64,000 bases of DNA from a virus: positions 29,570 to 93,569 of the IMG/VR virus record IMGVR_UViG_3300017989_006421; one strand, 5' to 3'. Below the pieces are notes generated by a model, which saw nothing but the letters and a program-made list of their open reading frames with translations, had not been told where the DNA came from and made no database searches. Every line of letters starts with the position of its first letter. Within the stretch, counting starts at the first letter, position 1. This document shows positions 15,140-23,974 of this stretch, one piece after another. The translations under genes were made by a program, and so were the position numbers.

Positions 15140-16039
15140 TCATCGCCTCTGCCTCGGCTTAGGCACAGGCAAATTAATAACTTTCCCAGGCAACTGAAGG
15201 TACGGTTTTCTGGTTAGAAGCCATACCCACCGATTTGGGTATTTCACCTCGACTGGAGAACCCATACCATCTGTTAAAACCATTATGCAATCTGGATAAC
15301 GAAGTCCAGACAAGCAGTGTCTTTCTAATTGTTTGAAACAGGTGCCTCCCCCGCCCCGGAAAACAAATTTTCCGTTACGGTCTTTCGTAAGCGGATAAAC
15401 CCCCATAGAGGGGCGATCTACCTTCCACCCTGTGTCAAACGTGAATACTTCCATTTCGAAGTGGTTGGTGGGGACAGTTTCCAAAACTAAACTGAACCTT
15501 TCCAACAAATCATACCCACCCCGGTACCGGGCCGAGACAATCGATCCACTGGTGTCCATGTACACTCGGAGTCTGTATTTAAGACCCGAACTTACAGCCT
15601 CAACAGGTAGATAAGTATCCGGCCAAAATGCGGCTATCCTGGGATTCATTGGCCCCCACACCTCGTTTGTTCTTTCCCCCATTACTGTCCTAACGGCGTC
15701 CTTGAACCACTGCTCTACAGGGTATTTTTCCTTGTCAAGATTCTGCGCCTTGCTAGGAACAAGAAACTCGTTTCCCAATGACGTGTTACCGGCCCTCAAA
15801 AATTCGTCAACCTGATTGCGAAAAGTTGGATCCTCCAACAGTTTGTCGATAGCTTCTCCAATCGCACCAGCAGAATCTTCCCCGAACTTGTGATCGTCCA
15901 ACGTGTTCTTTTTGGATAAATTGGTCTCCCCAAGAAGCCCATACACCTGCTCGGGTATAATCGCCAGGGGGTAGACCATTATTAGCCAAAAGCTGGGGCC
16001 TGAAAGATGCTGATTGCAACGACCTGCCCTCGTCACCAA
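15140..16039 (-). CDS. DUF2201-type VWA-like domain, C-terminal half of a frame-split gene
   Basis: Real homology begins near base 15955; upstream residues in this frame are shadow. The visible part has a helical linker and then a von Willebrand A-like fold: RVYMDTSGSIVS is the metal-ion-dependent adhesion motif (DxSGS), VFTFDTGW and GGGGTCF follow, and MVLTDGMGS completes the Asp site. The N-terminal metallopeptidase half is encoded in the next frame (15807-16493). One extra C in the CCC run at 15953-15955 would join them into one DUF2201 protein of about 440 residues, which works with the MoxR ATPase encoded just upstream. Confidence 0.75.
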   Translation of the reverse strand: MVTRAGRCNQHLSGPSFWLIMVYPLAIIPEQVYGLLGETNLSKKNTLDDHKFGEDSAGAIGEAIDKLLEDPTFRNQVDEFLRAGNTSLGNEFLVPSKAQNLDKEKYPVEQWFKDAVRTVMGERTNEVWGPMNPRIAAFWPDTYLPVEAVSSGLKYRLRVYMDTSGSIVSARYRGGYDLLERFSLVLETVPTNHFEMEVFTFDTGWKVDRPSMGVYPLTKDRNGKFVFRGGGGTCFKQLERHCLSGLRYPDCIMVLTDGMGSPVEVKYPNRWVWLLTRKPYLQLPGKVINLPVPKPRQRR

Positions 16040-16493
16040 ACGTTGGCATGCGAAGCAGCATTTCGTTAATCACGATATCACAAGCTATGTTCCATCTGTG
16101 GTGGTCTCGAATCCAGTTTACCTTGTGGCAATGCCCCAACATAATGTGACACGCCTCATGCAGGGCAACGAACGCTATCTGAACATCAGTGAGACCAGAC
16201 ATGAATTGCGGGTTAAAGATGAATTGCAGCCCTTGTTTGGGACTGTGAGACACTGCGGCCGTCTCGGTTAACGTCGTCCACAAAGGAGTCCCTATCCGGT
16301 AGAGGTGAGATGACCACGCCAGTGCGTGTGAACAATCAATGATATCGACTACGCGATTCCATTTCTCGGTCAGCTCAAATTGGTTTAGCAATTGCGGAGC
16401 CACTGTTCGCCCTCCATTCTTCTTTATCCCGAACGACAGTGTCCCCGTTTTTCCAACCAAATTTACCCCCGTGTCGCTCTCCTGGACTGACAT
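15807..16493 (-). CDS. DUF2201-type metallopeptidase-like domain, N-terminal half of a frame-split gene
   Basis: Carries the zinc-binding motif LHEACHIMLGH followed by WNIACDIVINEML, the signature of the putative metallopeptidase domain of DUF2201. Downstream of about 15955 the frame leaves the homologous sequence and runs on as noise to 15807. The annotated ATG overlaps the MoxR gene by 119 bp, so the true start is probably an internal TTG or GTG nearer 16375. Whether the peptidase motif is active in this family is not established. Confidence 0.72.
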   Translation of the reverse strand: MSVQESDTGVNLVGKTGTLSFGIKKNGGRTVAPQLLNQFELTEKWNRVVDIIDCSHALAWSSHLYRIGTPLWTTLTETAAVSHSPKQGLQFIFNPQFMSGLTDVQIAFVALHEACHIMLGHCHKVNWIRDHHRWNIACDIVINEMLLRMPTFGDEGRSLQSASFRPQLLANNGLPPGDYTRAGVWASWGDQFIQKEHVGRSQVRGRFCWCDWRSYRQTVGGSNFSQSG

Positions 16494-17640
16494 AATACCA
16501 GGAAGGCTCAGTGATTAAACCCGAGTAATCGGCAGTTATGGAACTAGTGATGCCCGCCAAATCTCCGGTTTTGTCTAGGGCTTGTTGCAGATTAGGCAGA
16601 TCGGCGATGTTTTCTCCTACCTCTGTTTTGATCTCCGAATTAGTCCTGATGATCCCAGAGAGCACTTCACTGGGCAAAACAGCTAGCGCATCCAGAATCG
16701 GTTTGCGATCCTTAGGTTTCATAGCCTCAATTTGGTTACGAAGCTTCATGGCCTTTACTTGGTCTAGAAACTCAGCCTGCAACTCCCCGAATCCCGCTGG
16801 AGTTGCTAACGCCTGAACGACCCTCGGGACGATAGAAATCTGTTTCAGCAATTCATCCAGGGCTGCGACTGGTACTCTATTTGGCGGAAGAGCTTGATCT
16901 GGGGGAACGCCCTGCATATACTGCCGACCTATGTATTCCAATCGCCGGGGTGAGACTAGGCGTTTAGCATCAGGGGCAAGCGTTCGCCACCATTCAACCA
17001 AAGCCTGAGAGATTTCTGGGGTAATCCCAGCGACTTCGGTCATCCACTTTCGATCAGGGTTGGCTTCTAGTTGAATCTGGATATGAAACCTATCTTCCAA
17101 CGCCGGGTCCAATTCAACCGAGTCATAATCTCGACCAAAGTTCCCGGCTGCCCAAATCATCTTCAAGTTAGGAAGTTTCTCCCCATTCAGAGAGCCGAAC
17201 TGGATTAACTCAAACATGGCGTTCAGAATCCGGGGGTGACCACGCCCGATTTCATCAAAGAAGATAATCTCTGCATCGTCCACATCATGGGGACGAATGA
17301 ACCGCAATTGACGGGTGCCTTTCACTAAGCCCAGCGCCTTGGCCAAATGTGTGAACGAGGTGTGTTTGGTTTTGATCTTCTCCAGTGCTTTGATGGCGGA
17401 GGCGAGCAGAATTTGCTCCTCGGGCACTTCTTCAGGATAGGGTATCCCTATGAATTGTGTTTGGGGGTCCATGGTGGGAACGGAGTAATACTTCAGCCGC
17501 AAACCTACTTCTCTCGCGGCTTCTAGTATCACGGATGTCTTGCCTACCCCATGGTCTCCCCGAAACAAGACGTTATACTCCTGGCGCATCCATTTGGAGA
17601 TTGATGGAAGAATACTTTGGATAGTAACTTTCTTTGCCAC
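16375..17640 (-). CDS. MoxR-type AAA+ ATPase
   Basis: A 421-residue AAA+ protein with Walker A GDHGVGKTS (near residue 30), Walker B IIFFDEIGRG, a sensor-like MIWAAGNF and an arginine-finger region LEDRFH. MoxR ATPases typically act with a VWA-domain partner encoded next door to remodel target complexes; here that partner is the DUF2201 protein downstream. The target in a phage is unknown; cofactor insertion or host-complex remodelling are possibilities. The gene follows the first gene of the left operon. Confidence 0.85.
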   Translation of the reverse strand: MAKKVTIQSILPSISKWMRQEYNVLFRGDHGVGKTSVILEAAREVGLRLKYYSVPTMDPQTQFIGIPYPEEVPEEQILLASAIKALEKIKTKHTSFTHLAKALGLVKGTRQLRFIRPHDVDDAEIIFFDEIGRGHPRILNAMFELIQFGSLNGEKLPNLKMIWAAGNFGRDYDSVELDPALEDRFHIQIQLEANPDRKWMTEVAGITPEISQALVEWWRTLAPDAKRLVSPRRLEYIGRQYMQGVPPDQALPPNRVPVAALDELLKQISIVPRVVQALATPAGFGELQAEFLDQVKAMKLRNQIEAMKPKDRKPILDALAVLPSEVLSGIIRTNSEIKTEVGENIADLPNLQQALDKTGDLAGITSSITADYSGLITEPSWYYVSPGERHGGKFGWKNGDTVVRDKEEWRANSGSAIAKPI

Positions 17641-17653
17641 CTCGAATCCTCCC

Positions 17654-18013
17654 TTAAAAAACGGTTTCTATCCATGTGGAAGGAACCTTGTACACATCGT
17701 CTTCAGAACCAACAGTAGCTTTGTCTTCGTCAAACGCCACCAACACTCGCCCGGTTTCGGAATCCACCGCTATCAATTCCGCGTCGAGTAGTTCTTTACG
17801 ACCCTCGAAGTGACATTTCACTTTGCGGTGTATAAAGCTGGTCAATTCCTTAGAGCGGTTGACCATTTGTTCTCTGACGACTCCGTTCGCCAGTTCTGGT
17901 AATTGACGAAGATCCGTGTTAGACAGCGCTTCTACGAGTGTCAAGATGTGTAACAATTCTGATGATGTCCCACGCGGGGCGGGCTGCTTTCGCTTTCGTA
18001 TCGGTTTTGCCAT
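17654..18013 (-). CDS. Hypothetical protein, first gene of the left operon
   Basis: A 119-residue protein with a basic head (KPIRKRKQPAPRG), a helical middle and a beta-rich end. A strong RBS (AAGGAGG) and the promoter at 18033-18061 lie directly upstream, so it should be among the first and most strongly expressed genes. No family recognised. Confidence 0.65.
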   Translation of the reverse strand: MAKPIRKRKQPAPRGTSSELLHILTLVEALSNTDLRQLPELANGVVREQMVNRSKELTSFIHRKVKCHFEGRKELLDAELIAVDSETGRVLVAFDEDKATVGSEDDVYKVPSTWIETVF

Positions 18014-18032
18014 TTCCTACCTCCTTATTCCC

Positions 18033-18061
18033 ATTATATCATGGCGGGGTTGTTTTGTCAA
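18033..18061 (-). promoter_or_regulatory. Consensus sigma-70 promoter of the left operon
   Basis: On the minus strand TTGACA (18056-18061), a 17-bp spacer and TATAAT (18033-18038): a perfect consensus. It reads into the 119-residue protein. Probably an early promoter used by host RNA polymerase. Confidence 0.9.
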
Positions 18062-18096
18062 TACGCAAGATGGGGGTTCAACCCTCTCTATTATCT

Positions 18097-18125
18097 ACTA
18101 TAGCAGAGAACAGCCAGTTTGTCAA
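18097..18125 (-). promoter_or_regulatory. Second sigma-70 promoter of the left operon
   Basis: On the minus strand TTGACA (18120-18125), 17 bp, TATAGT (18097-18102). It stands in tandem with the promoter at 18033 and lies 64 bp upstream of it. Confidence 0.82.
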
Positions 18126-18180
18126 GACCTCCTGAGAAGTCAAGGAGAGCCCCTATTACCTAACAAAAACCCAACAGAAA

Positions 18181-18193
18181 CTAGTTAGACTAG
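18181..18193. promoter_or_regulatory. Palindromic operator-like site
   Basis: CTAGT-TAG-ACTAG is a perfect inverted repeat with a 3-bp centre, placed between the leftward promoters and the rightward operon start. It could bind a dimeric regulator; no regulator was identified. Confidence 0.35.
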
Positions 18194-18214
18194 ACAAAAT
18201 GGGGTTAGGCAGTC

Positions 18215-18226
18215 ATTCGTTATAAA
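18215..18226 (+). promoter_or_regulatory. Candidate rightward promoter element
   Basis: The sequence ATTCGTTATAAA lies 23 bp before the first rightward gene. The 11-mer TTCGTTATAAA recurs exactly upstream of the ribonucleotide reductase gene at 27584-27594. There is no sigma-70 -35 at either place, so it may be read by the phage sigma factor. Confidence 0.4.
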
Positions 18227-18248
18227 ACCAGCAGATAAGGAGCCCCTC

Positions 18249-18758
18249 TTGCAAGATGCCCTAAACTCTATTCGAGTGGACCCCCGGATCGCCAATATTA
18301 TAGGACGGGTTGAACGTGTATCTAAGAAAATTGACATAGAAGAAATTCAACGTGAAATTCTTAGATATGGTCAAATCGACGTTCCTCTTTTAGACCCCAA
18401 TAAGAAATCCATTCGCCGGGCCAACCAAACCATCCAAGAATGGGCCGCTAGATTGTCTCGACTTGGATTGGTATACTCCCGGCTAACCATCGCTTATACG
18501 GAAATAAACATTCTTTGCCAACGCGCCAAAACATACATCTATGACAAAGAAGCGTTTACTAAGTTTCGGAACAATGAAACGAGAGAAGCCGCTTTGTGGG
18601 GTATTTTAAAAGAACCCCTTACTCTCTTGGAAAGAATGCGGGGGGTGTATGAAATGATCGAGAGGATATCAAAAGACCTCACTTCTAGTAGACAAGCAGT
18701 TCAAGTTCAACAAGAGAATCTTAGGGTCATTGGGTCATCAATTCGTGCAGGTAAATAG
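18249..18758 (+). CDS. Hypothetical alpha-helical protein
   Basis: A 169-residue protein with a TTG start behind AAGGAG. It is almost wholly helical with heptad-like stretches, especially the last 60 residues, and so may be a coiled-coil structural or scaffold-like protein. First gene of the rightward block. No family recognised. Confidence 0.6.
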   Translation: MQDALNSIRVDPRIANIIGRVERVSKKIDIEEIQREILRYGQIDVPLLDPNKKSIRRANQTIQEWAARLSRLGLVYSRLTIAYTEINILCQRAKTYIYDKEAFTKFRNNETREAALWGILKEPLTLLERMRGVYEMIERISKDLTSSRQAVQVQQENLRVIGSSIRAGK

Positions 18759-18781
18759 AAATGGGTGCTTTCTCAAACTAA

Positions 18782-19108
18782 ATGGTAATGACAAGAGCAA
18801 GGATTTCGCTACCGACATCACCTAATCCGATGATGGGGTGTGTACAATCTTACTATCACAGTATCGGAAGCCAAGATTTACAAGAGTTTACGGAACACTT
18901 CAAGGCCAATTTCAAAGCCTTTCCCACGGAAACGCAAACAATCTCTTGCTATAGAGCATTTCGAAGAGGGTGGCGAATAGAGGAAAGCCTGATCTGGTTG
19001 CTTCTTTGCCTGGACGTGTTTCTATCTCTCCATGTTGATTCTCACAAACTGGTAGTCTTCGCCCGAAAAGAAGTACCAAGGTTGATCAAGAGGATAATTG
19101 CGCAATGA
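18782..19108 (+). CDS. Hypothetical protein with one hydrophobic segment
   Basis: A 108-residue protein. The segment LIWLLLCLDVFLSL may be a membrane span or a buried helix. It overlaps the deaminase start by 4 bp. Confidence 0.5.
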   Translation: MVMTRARISLPTSPNPMMGCVQSYYHSIGSQDLQEFTEHFKANFKAFPTETQTISCYRAFRRGWRIEESLIWLLLCLDVFLSLHVDSHKLVVFARKEVPRLIKRIIAQ

Positions 19109-19743
19109 ATAAGAAATTCACGGACAAGCCTGGATGGGACGATTATTTCATGACGATGGCTTTTTTGGTGGCCATGCGGTCTCCCGACCCAGATACGAAA
19201 CACGGGTGTGTGTTCGTTGATCAGAAAAATCGTATCTTGACCCTTGGCTATAATGGAGCACCCCGAGGTTGCCGAGATGATCTTATTCCTTGGGATAAGA
19301 GGCCGGACAAATACTACTTCTCTACCCATTCAGAAGAAAACGCTTTTGCTAATGCCAACGGGTCCAATCTGGAAGGTTCGACTATCTATGTGACCGGATT
19401 CCCCTGTCACCGTTGTTTCGCTCAGCTTCTACAATATGGCGTGGCCAAAATCGTCTATGGAAAACAGGGGAGCTACTTTGGCAGACAAAACGAATACAGC
19501 CAGGGGGACTGTGATTCAGAATGGGCCGTGCAACTCATGCTTAAGGGTCATGAGGATTTGTCCATCGTTGCGTACGAGGGGAATCCTTTGGAACTTTTCG
19601 CATCCTGCATGCTGTATTACGCAAATCGAATTGAAGGCGATCATGCTTTAGAACAGAACCTCCATGAGTTTAGGGTTGGCTTAACGCCGACCGCTGGATG
19701 GTCGGGGCCTGACCCAACGAACGAGAGCACGACGAATGGCTAG
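19105..19743 (+). CDS. Deoxycytidylate (dCMP) deaminase
   Basis: A 212-residue zinc-dependent deaminase converting dCMP to dUMP for dTTP synthesis. The zinc site is visible as HSEEN (His ligand and catalytic Glu; the usual form is HAE) and GFPCHRC (PCxxC). TKHGCVFVDQKNRIL and GYNGAPRGC are typical of ComEB/T4 cd-type dCMP deaminases. The C-terminal 60 residues are an extension without recognised motif. It belongs with dUTPase and ribonucleotide reductase as nucleotide-pool genes. Confidence 0.85.
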   Translation: MNKKFTDKPGWDDYFMTMAFLVAMRSPDPDTKHGCVFVDQKNRILTLGYNGAPRGCRDDLIPWDKRPDKYYFSTHSEENAFANANGSNLEGSTIYVTGFPCHRCFAQLLQYGVAKIVYGKQGSYFGRQNEYSQGDCDSEWAVQLMLKGHEDLSIVAYEGNPLELFASCMLYYANRIEGDHALEQNLHEFRVGLTPTAGWSGPDPTNESTTNG

Positions 19744-20707
19744 TCACGCAACACCGTACAACCTTGCCAGATTCAAAATCCCTTTCTCCGACACTCCCCG
19801 GAGTAAAACTGAAGCACTGGTTGCAGATACCCCTCGACAGAGCAAACCCCTAGCAACCCTCAAGATTATCTTAGAGGAACTGTTCGGGGAATTCCTGTCT
19901 AAATCTGGGAAACACCGAACTTTCATCAAAGCCAATCCCAACCTAGCAAATTACGCTACGGATGCAGATGAAAACATGGGGGAAGTCAAGATTCAATTCC
20001 GAGTTCACAACCAGGAAATAGAGAAGATCACCCCGGCTATTCAGTTTGTGCTGGGGATTCCTGTGTTACAGCCGGATCTCAATACTGGTTTTGAAAGAAA
20101 CCGGCACATAGTCCAAAGGGCTCAGGTGGCTTTTCGTAGTGCCTATAAGGTCAATTGCATCCTGTTCACTACAGCCCATTCCGGATCAGTGATGGCAGAT
20201 CTGGGCCACCTAGCAGATAACATAATCACCAAATACATCCCCGCGATCTTTGGGGGAAGAATCCTGAGCCCGCAACAAAATTGGCAGTTGTGTTTCCCCA
20301 AGATGACTCAACCCAGCGACATTATCAATCGTCGAGAGGAAGTTCGCGCATCCTTCTCTCAGATTCATTGGGGAGAGAGAACACTGGAATTATTCTTCGA
20401 ACAAGTTGATTATGTCAATCTGGGTGAAGCCCCCATAACCGAAGTCCCTGTCGAATTCGGGCTAGACGGGAACCCAATGTGGTCAGGCCCACAGTCTATT
20501 CTGACTGGCACCAAACACCAGTTCGTTTTAACGGGCCGACAAGATGCCATACCTTTGAGTGTAACCTCCTCAGACCCCAAAATTTTACAACTCCGTAAAA
20601 TAGGCACCTTCACATATGAGGGGAGAGGCAGGATTCCAGGACGTATTTTGTTGCAAGCGGTATATGAAAACTTCGAGCCTGCTCAACTGGAAGTAGAAAT
20701 TGCATAA
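19736..20707 (+). CDS. Hypothetical protein, possibly structural
   Basis: A 323-residue protein overlapping the deaminase by 8 bp. It mixes helical N-terminal and beta-rich C-terminal parts; the last 90 residues (TGTKHQFVLTGRQD and onward) look Ig-like. The run of beta-rich proteins that follows suggests virion or tail components. No family recognised. Confidence 0.6.
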   Translation: MASHATPYNLARFKIPFSDTPRSKTEALVADTPRQSKPLATLKIILEELFGEFLSKSGKHRTFIKANPNLANYATDADENMGEVKIQFRVHNQEIEKITPAIQFVLGIPVLQPDLNTGFERNRHIVQRAQVAFRSAYKVNCILFTTAHSGSVMADLGHLADNIITKYIPAIFGGRILSPQQNWQLCFPKMTQPSDIINRREEVRASFSQIHWGERTLELFFEQVDYVNLGEAPITEVPVEFGLDGNPMWSGPQSILTGTKHQFVLTGRQDAIPLSVTSSDPKILQLRKIGTFTYEGRGRIPGRILLQAVYENFEPAQLEVEIA

Positions 20708-20966
20708 ACGATACTGCTCAGAAAACGATGGGTGCAGGTGGCTTTTCTATTGTGATGCAGGCGGAAAAAGAAATGCAAAACGCATAATCCTCGAAGCGAT
20801 AGCCAAACGATACCCCATTTGTGCTACCATTCGATATGAAATTGCCCACACACAACACAAGTTTTCCGATTGGGTAACTAGAGAAAACCTGGACATCGTC
20901 GGAGATGCTATCGATTTCGCTGTCTCTGATATTCGGATTTATGATATGTCGGACAAACTCACATAG
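20700..20966 (+). CDS. Small hypothetical protein
   Basis: An 88-residue protein starting at TTG 20700 and overlapping the previous gene by 8 bp. It has three Cys near the N-terminus and a mixed fold. No family recognised. Confidence 0.5.
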   Translation: MHKRYCSENDGCRWLFYCDAGGKRNAKRIILEAIAKRYPICATIRYEIAHTQHKFSDWVTRENLDIVGDAIDFAVSDIRIYDMSDKLT

Positions 20967-20977
20967 GCAGATTTATT

Positions 20978-22957
20978 GTGGATAGAATCAATTGTCAAAA
21001 AGTCGGGATCAGAGTCACTTCTGACTTGATTCATTTTCTCCAATCTTCTATCGAGGGGGAATTAATCAATCGGACCACCGAGTTCTCTACTCCTGGAATC
21101 ATCGATCCGGATAATCCTAGTGTCCCTCAATTGGAAAGCCCCTTCTATGTTGAACCCAATCCGTCTTTAACGGGAGTCATCGTTCACTCGGGGACTGTTC
21201 TGTTTGAGAATGGTAACCTCCATTCATTTGAGACTACCGAGGTCACATTCCCCAGCACCAAAGCCGATCATTTTCTGGTAGCAAAATTTGTTGAAGAAGA
21301 GCAGGACGATCAGCTATCTGATTACAATGAGATCATAAAAACTCGGATCGTTGGAACCGGAGAAATCGAAACAGTTCCGATAGGTTCCTATGTCCAGGAA
21401 ACCAATGAAGAAGTAATCGCTGTCTTGGCATACATAGCCTCTGATGATTCTTGGACAATTGAATTCAGTGGGTCTTACACAGTTTCTATTCGCAGATGGG
21501 CTACACCGGTTGATATCACCCACCGCAGTGATTTGGGAACGGGGGAACAAACACCCTCTAACCCGCATGCGATTAGTTTCAACGACCTAACCCTGAAAAA
21601 TGACTTGCGTTTCTGGGATTTGATTACCGGTGATGGGATTGTAGTTGGTAACATGGAAAGACATTTTCATGGAAAACGAGTTGCTGATACTATCCCCAGT
21701 ACCCAGTTCGAAAGTGTTGGTGCCCTCAAACAAGCCACTCTGTCCTACTTCCCCAACTCTTTCATCGAAACTTCCGAGAGCGGTGTGGAAAAATACTCTG
21801 CATTCGCGCCTTCTCAAAAACAGGTTCAGTTTTTCCACGCCGGGGGCAGCAATATCATATTCGAATATACCACTGTGTATGCGGGTCAAGTTAAACCAAT
21901 CCCCGGAACAACCACAGAATTTGAAGTGTTAGCCCCTGTCGAGAAAGAAGTCGTGATTTCGGAGGGAGCAGCCGTTGATTTGACTCAACAGATTCACTCC
22001 ACGAAAGAATTCGTCCATTTCCCCTTGGACATGGGAGTCATTGTCAACTCAACTGGTACAACTCGACTGACACCTAGTTTGGCCACAGAAGTTGCTTTGT
22101 TGTCCGATTTTCAAGTACCGGAGGGCATTTCCGTCAACGTTGAGTTGCCCTTCCCCTCTAAATTGATAATTGGAATCGCGGAAACTAATTCCTTTACTGC
22201 CAATGTTGTTGTTACCTTATCCGGTACTGATGCCTCTGGTACCAACATATCTGAGACGGTTATCCTAAATGATTCTAGCGCATGGACTGAAGCCCCCACC
22301 AGTCATGTAGGATACTTCCCCGATCAGTATGTCGAAGGCACCAACACTTTCAAGACCCTAACTAAGATTCGCGTTGACTCAATTTCTGGGACAGGTGGGC
22401 CTTCAATCAACACCATCCTCGCCGTTTTCAACGAAGAAGTTTCTCCCCCAGGTCTACGGTTGGCCACAATCAAAACTAGCCGAGGCAGTGGAATTGCATC
22501 GTTACAGGATGATCGCCCCATTATCTCTGCACTGCAACAGAAATTCCACAACGACCAAGATACCATCCTATTCGATTGCACTACCAACCCTATGTTGGGT
22601 GGAAATGGATGTGAATGGGATCCAGAGAGTACCTCTCTGATTCGGGGAATTTACCAAACACGTCCATTGATAGTTCAATCTGTTGGTTCCGCTCCATACA
22701 TCGTTCTGAACACTGATCAAGAATTCCGCAGTCCTACTGATGTGGAGGTTCTAATCAGTATCGGGTCCACAGAATATACGTGTACCCCGGAGACTTCCCT
22801 TACCGACGCTTGCCCCCAAGTCGCTGCCAGAGTTCAAAACAGACGGTGGACTTTACCCAGCGAAGCCATTCTTCATATGAACGCCAATGAGGTTTTTCAT
22901 ATTCGTATTACCACATTGACTACCAGAATCCCATTTTGGGCTTTGGTCGCAGGATGA
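20978..22957 (+). CDS. Large beta-rich protein, probable virion/tail structural protein
   Basis: A 659-residue protein with a GTG start. Beta-strand patterns dominate (TFPSTKADHFLVAKF, VVVTLSGTDASGTNISE), and no catalytic motif is visible. Size and composition fit a baseplate, tail or fibre protein; a fibre-type exterior role is plausible but unproven. It is coupled to the next gene by an ATGA overlap. Confidence 0.6.
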   Translation: MDRINCQKVGIRVTSDLIHFLQSSIEGELINRTTEFSTPGIIDPDNPSVPQLESPFYVEPNPSLTGVIVHSGTVLFENGNLHSFETTEVTFPSTKADHFLVAKFVEEEQDDQLSDYNEIIKTRIVGTGEIETVPIGSYVQETNEEVIAVLAYIASDDSWTIEFSGSYTVSIRRWATPVDITHRSDLGTGEQTPSNPHAISFNDLTLKNDLRFWDLITGDGIVVGNMERHFHGKRVADTIPSTQFESVGALKQATLSYFPNSFIETSESGVEKYSAFAPSQKQVQFFHAGGSNIIFEYTTVYAGQVKPIPGTTTEFEVLAPVEKEVVISEGAAVDLTQQIHSTKEFVHFPLDMGVIVNSTGTTRLTPSLATEVALLSDFQVPEGISVNVELPFPSKLIIGIAETNSFTANVVVTLSGTDASGTNISETVILNDSSAWTEAPTSHVGYFPDQYVEGTNTFKTLTKIRVDSISGTGGPSINTILAVFNEEVSPPGLRLATIKTSRGSGIASLQDDRPIISALQQKFHNDQDTILFDCTTNPMLGGNGCEWDPESTSLIRGIYQTRPLIVQSVGSAPYIVLNTDQEFRSPTDVEVLISIGSTEYTCTPETSLTDACPQVAARVQNRRWTLPSEAILHMNANEVFHIRITTLTTRIPFWALVAG

Positions 22958-23085
22958 CAAAGAAACGAGTTTATCCCACTCCCTTAGACCGAGGGTATCA
23001 ACCTTTGTTTATCCCAAAGATCCACACTACTTTCCTCGTACTCCCCAACCAAATGGGATATGGCCATTCAACCACCAGCAGTTAA
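22954..23085 (+). CDS. Short frame, likely the N-terminus of the following gene before a frameshift
   Basis: ATG 22954 overlaps the previous stop (ATGA) and reads MTKKRVYPTPLDRGYQPL before drifting into unlikely sequence. In the next frame, VYPKDPHYFPRTPQPNGIW continues without a stop into the gene at 23109. One extra G near 23007 (CTTTGTTT) would join them. The real gene then probably runs from 22954 to 23972. Confidence 0.5.
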   Translation: MTKKRVYPTPLDRGYQPLFIPKIHTTFLVLPNQMGYGHSTTSS

Positions 23086-23108
23086 AACCAATACAGGTAG
23101 GGTTAGCC

Positions 23109-23972
23109 GTGGCTAAACAACTAAGATGGTGGGATTTCTTATCCCCTATGCCCTTCAACAAACTAAATGCTTGGATGCAACACATCATTCCGAGAGGTGT
23201 CTACCGTTCACCACCGATTCAGATAGACACCAACAACAGCACTTTGGTTGTACACTCTTCTGAATCGGTTGGATTCAAATACATGTATGCCTCTGGTAAA
23301 GTGATCGAAGAACAGCAACTAATCACTTTACCGTTGCCTACTGTCAGCAAAGGGTCTCTTGCTTCCTTCACGGTTGTGGCCTACTCGATTCTAGGAACCA
23401 CTACAAGAAGCTCAGAATCCAAATACATGATAGTCGAAGGGTTCCTGTCTGATGAAAACATGGACATTTTGACCTATCAAGATTTGGGCCTGTTAGAGGC
23501 GGAGTATGAGTTCCTCGTCATAGGTCATATGCAATGGCTCTCTGGATCAGACCCTGATGACTGGTATTGGATTGTCCAACCAACAGAATTGAGCGTGATT
23601 GATGCTGCCAAGGCGGTGGAAAAGAAAATCCCGCCTTTCCATTACCACCTAAGTTCTTCGACCGATCTGACTTTGGTAGTGAATGATTTTGGTCCAGTGT
23701 ATGAAACCAGTGGAGCCCAGATTCAGATCGGGTTGGCGGGTGTTATCCAATCCGCTTGTATTCGGGTAATCGGATCTATAGGTAGCACAGTAAAGATTGA
23801 ATTGTTACCCAACTATGAGTATGTGCAAACCTTTAGTTGTACCGGAGCAGTGGATTCGTTTGAGATCCAACCGCTAATCAGTCAACAAGCCCCCACTCTA
23901 GCGAACACTATTCTGGATTTGCTTTTGGTGGGTGACATTCAAATACTAGATATCACTACGAATAGGATCTAG
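23109..23972 (+). CDS. Beta-rich protein, probable virion structural protein
   Basis: 287 residues from GTG 23109, or about 340 if the frame-split N-terminus at 22954 belongs to it. It is beta-rich with repeated strand-turn patterns and no catalytic motif. It follows the 659-residue structural candidate directly, suggesting a shared structure. Confidence 0.6.
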   Translation: MAKQLRWWDFLSPMPFNKLNAWMQHIIPRGVYRSPPIQIDTNNSTLVVHSSESVGFKYMYASGKVIEEQQLITLPLPTVSKGSLASFTVVAYSILGTTTRSSESKYMIVEGFLSDENMDILTYQDLGLLEAEYEFLVIGHMQWLSGSDPDDWYWIVQPTELSVIDAAKAVEKKIPPFHYHLSSSTDLTLVVNDFGPVYETSGAQIQIGLAGVIQSACIRVIGSIGSTVKIELLPNYEYVQTFSCTGAVDSFEIQPLISQQAPTLANTILDLLLVGDIQILDITTNRI

Positions 23973-23974
23973 TT

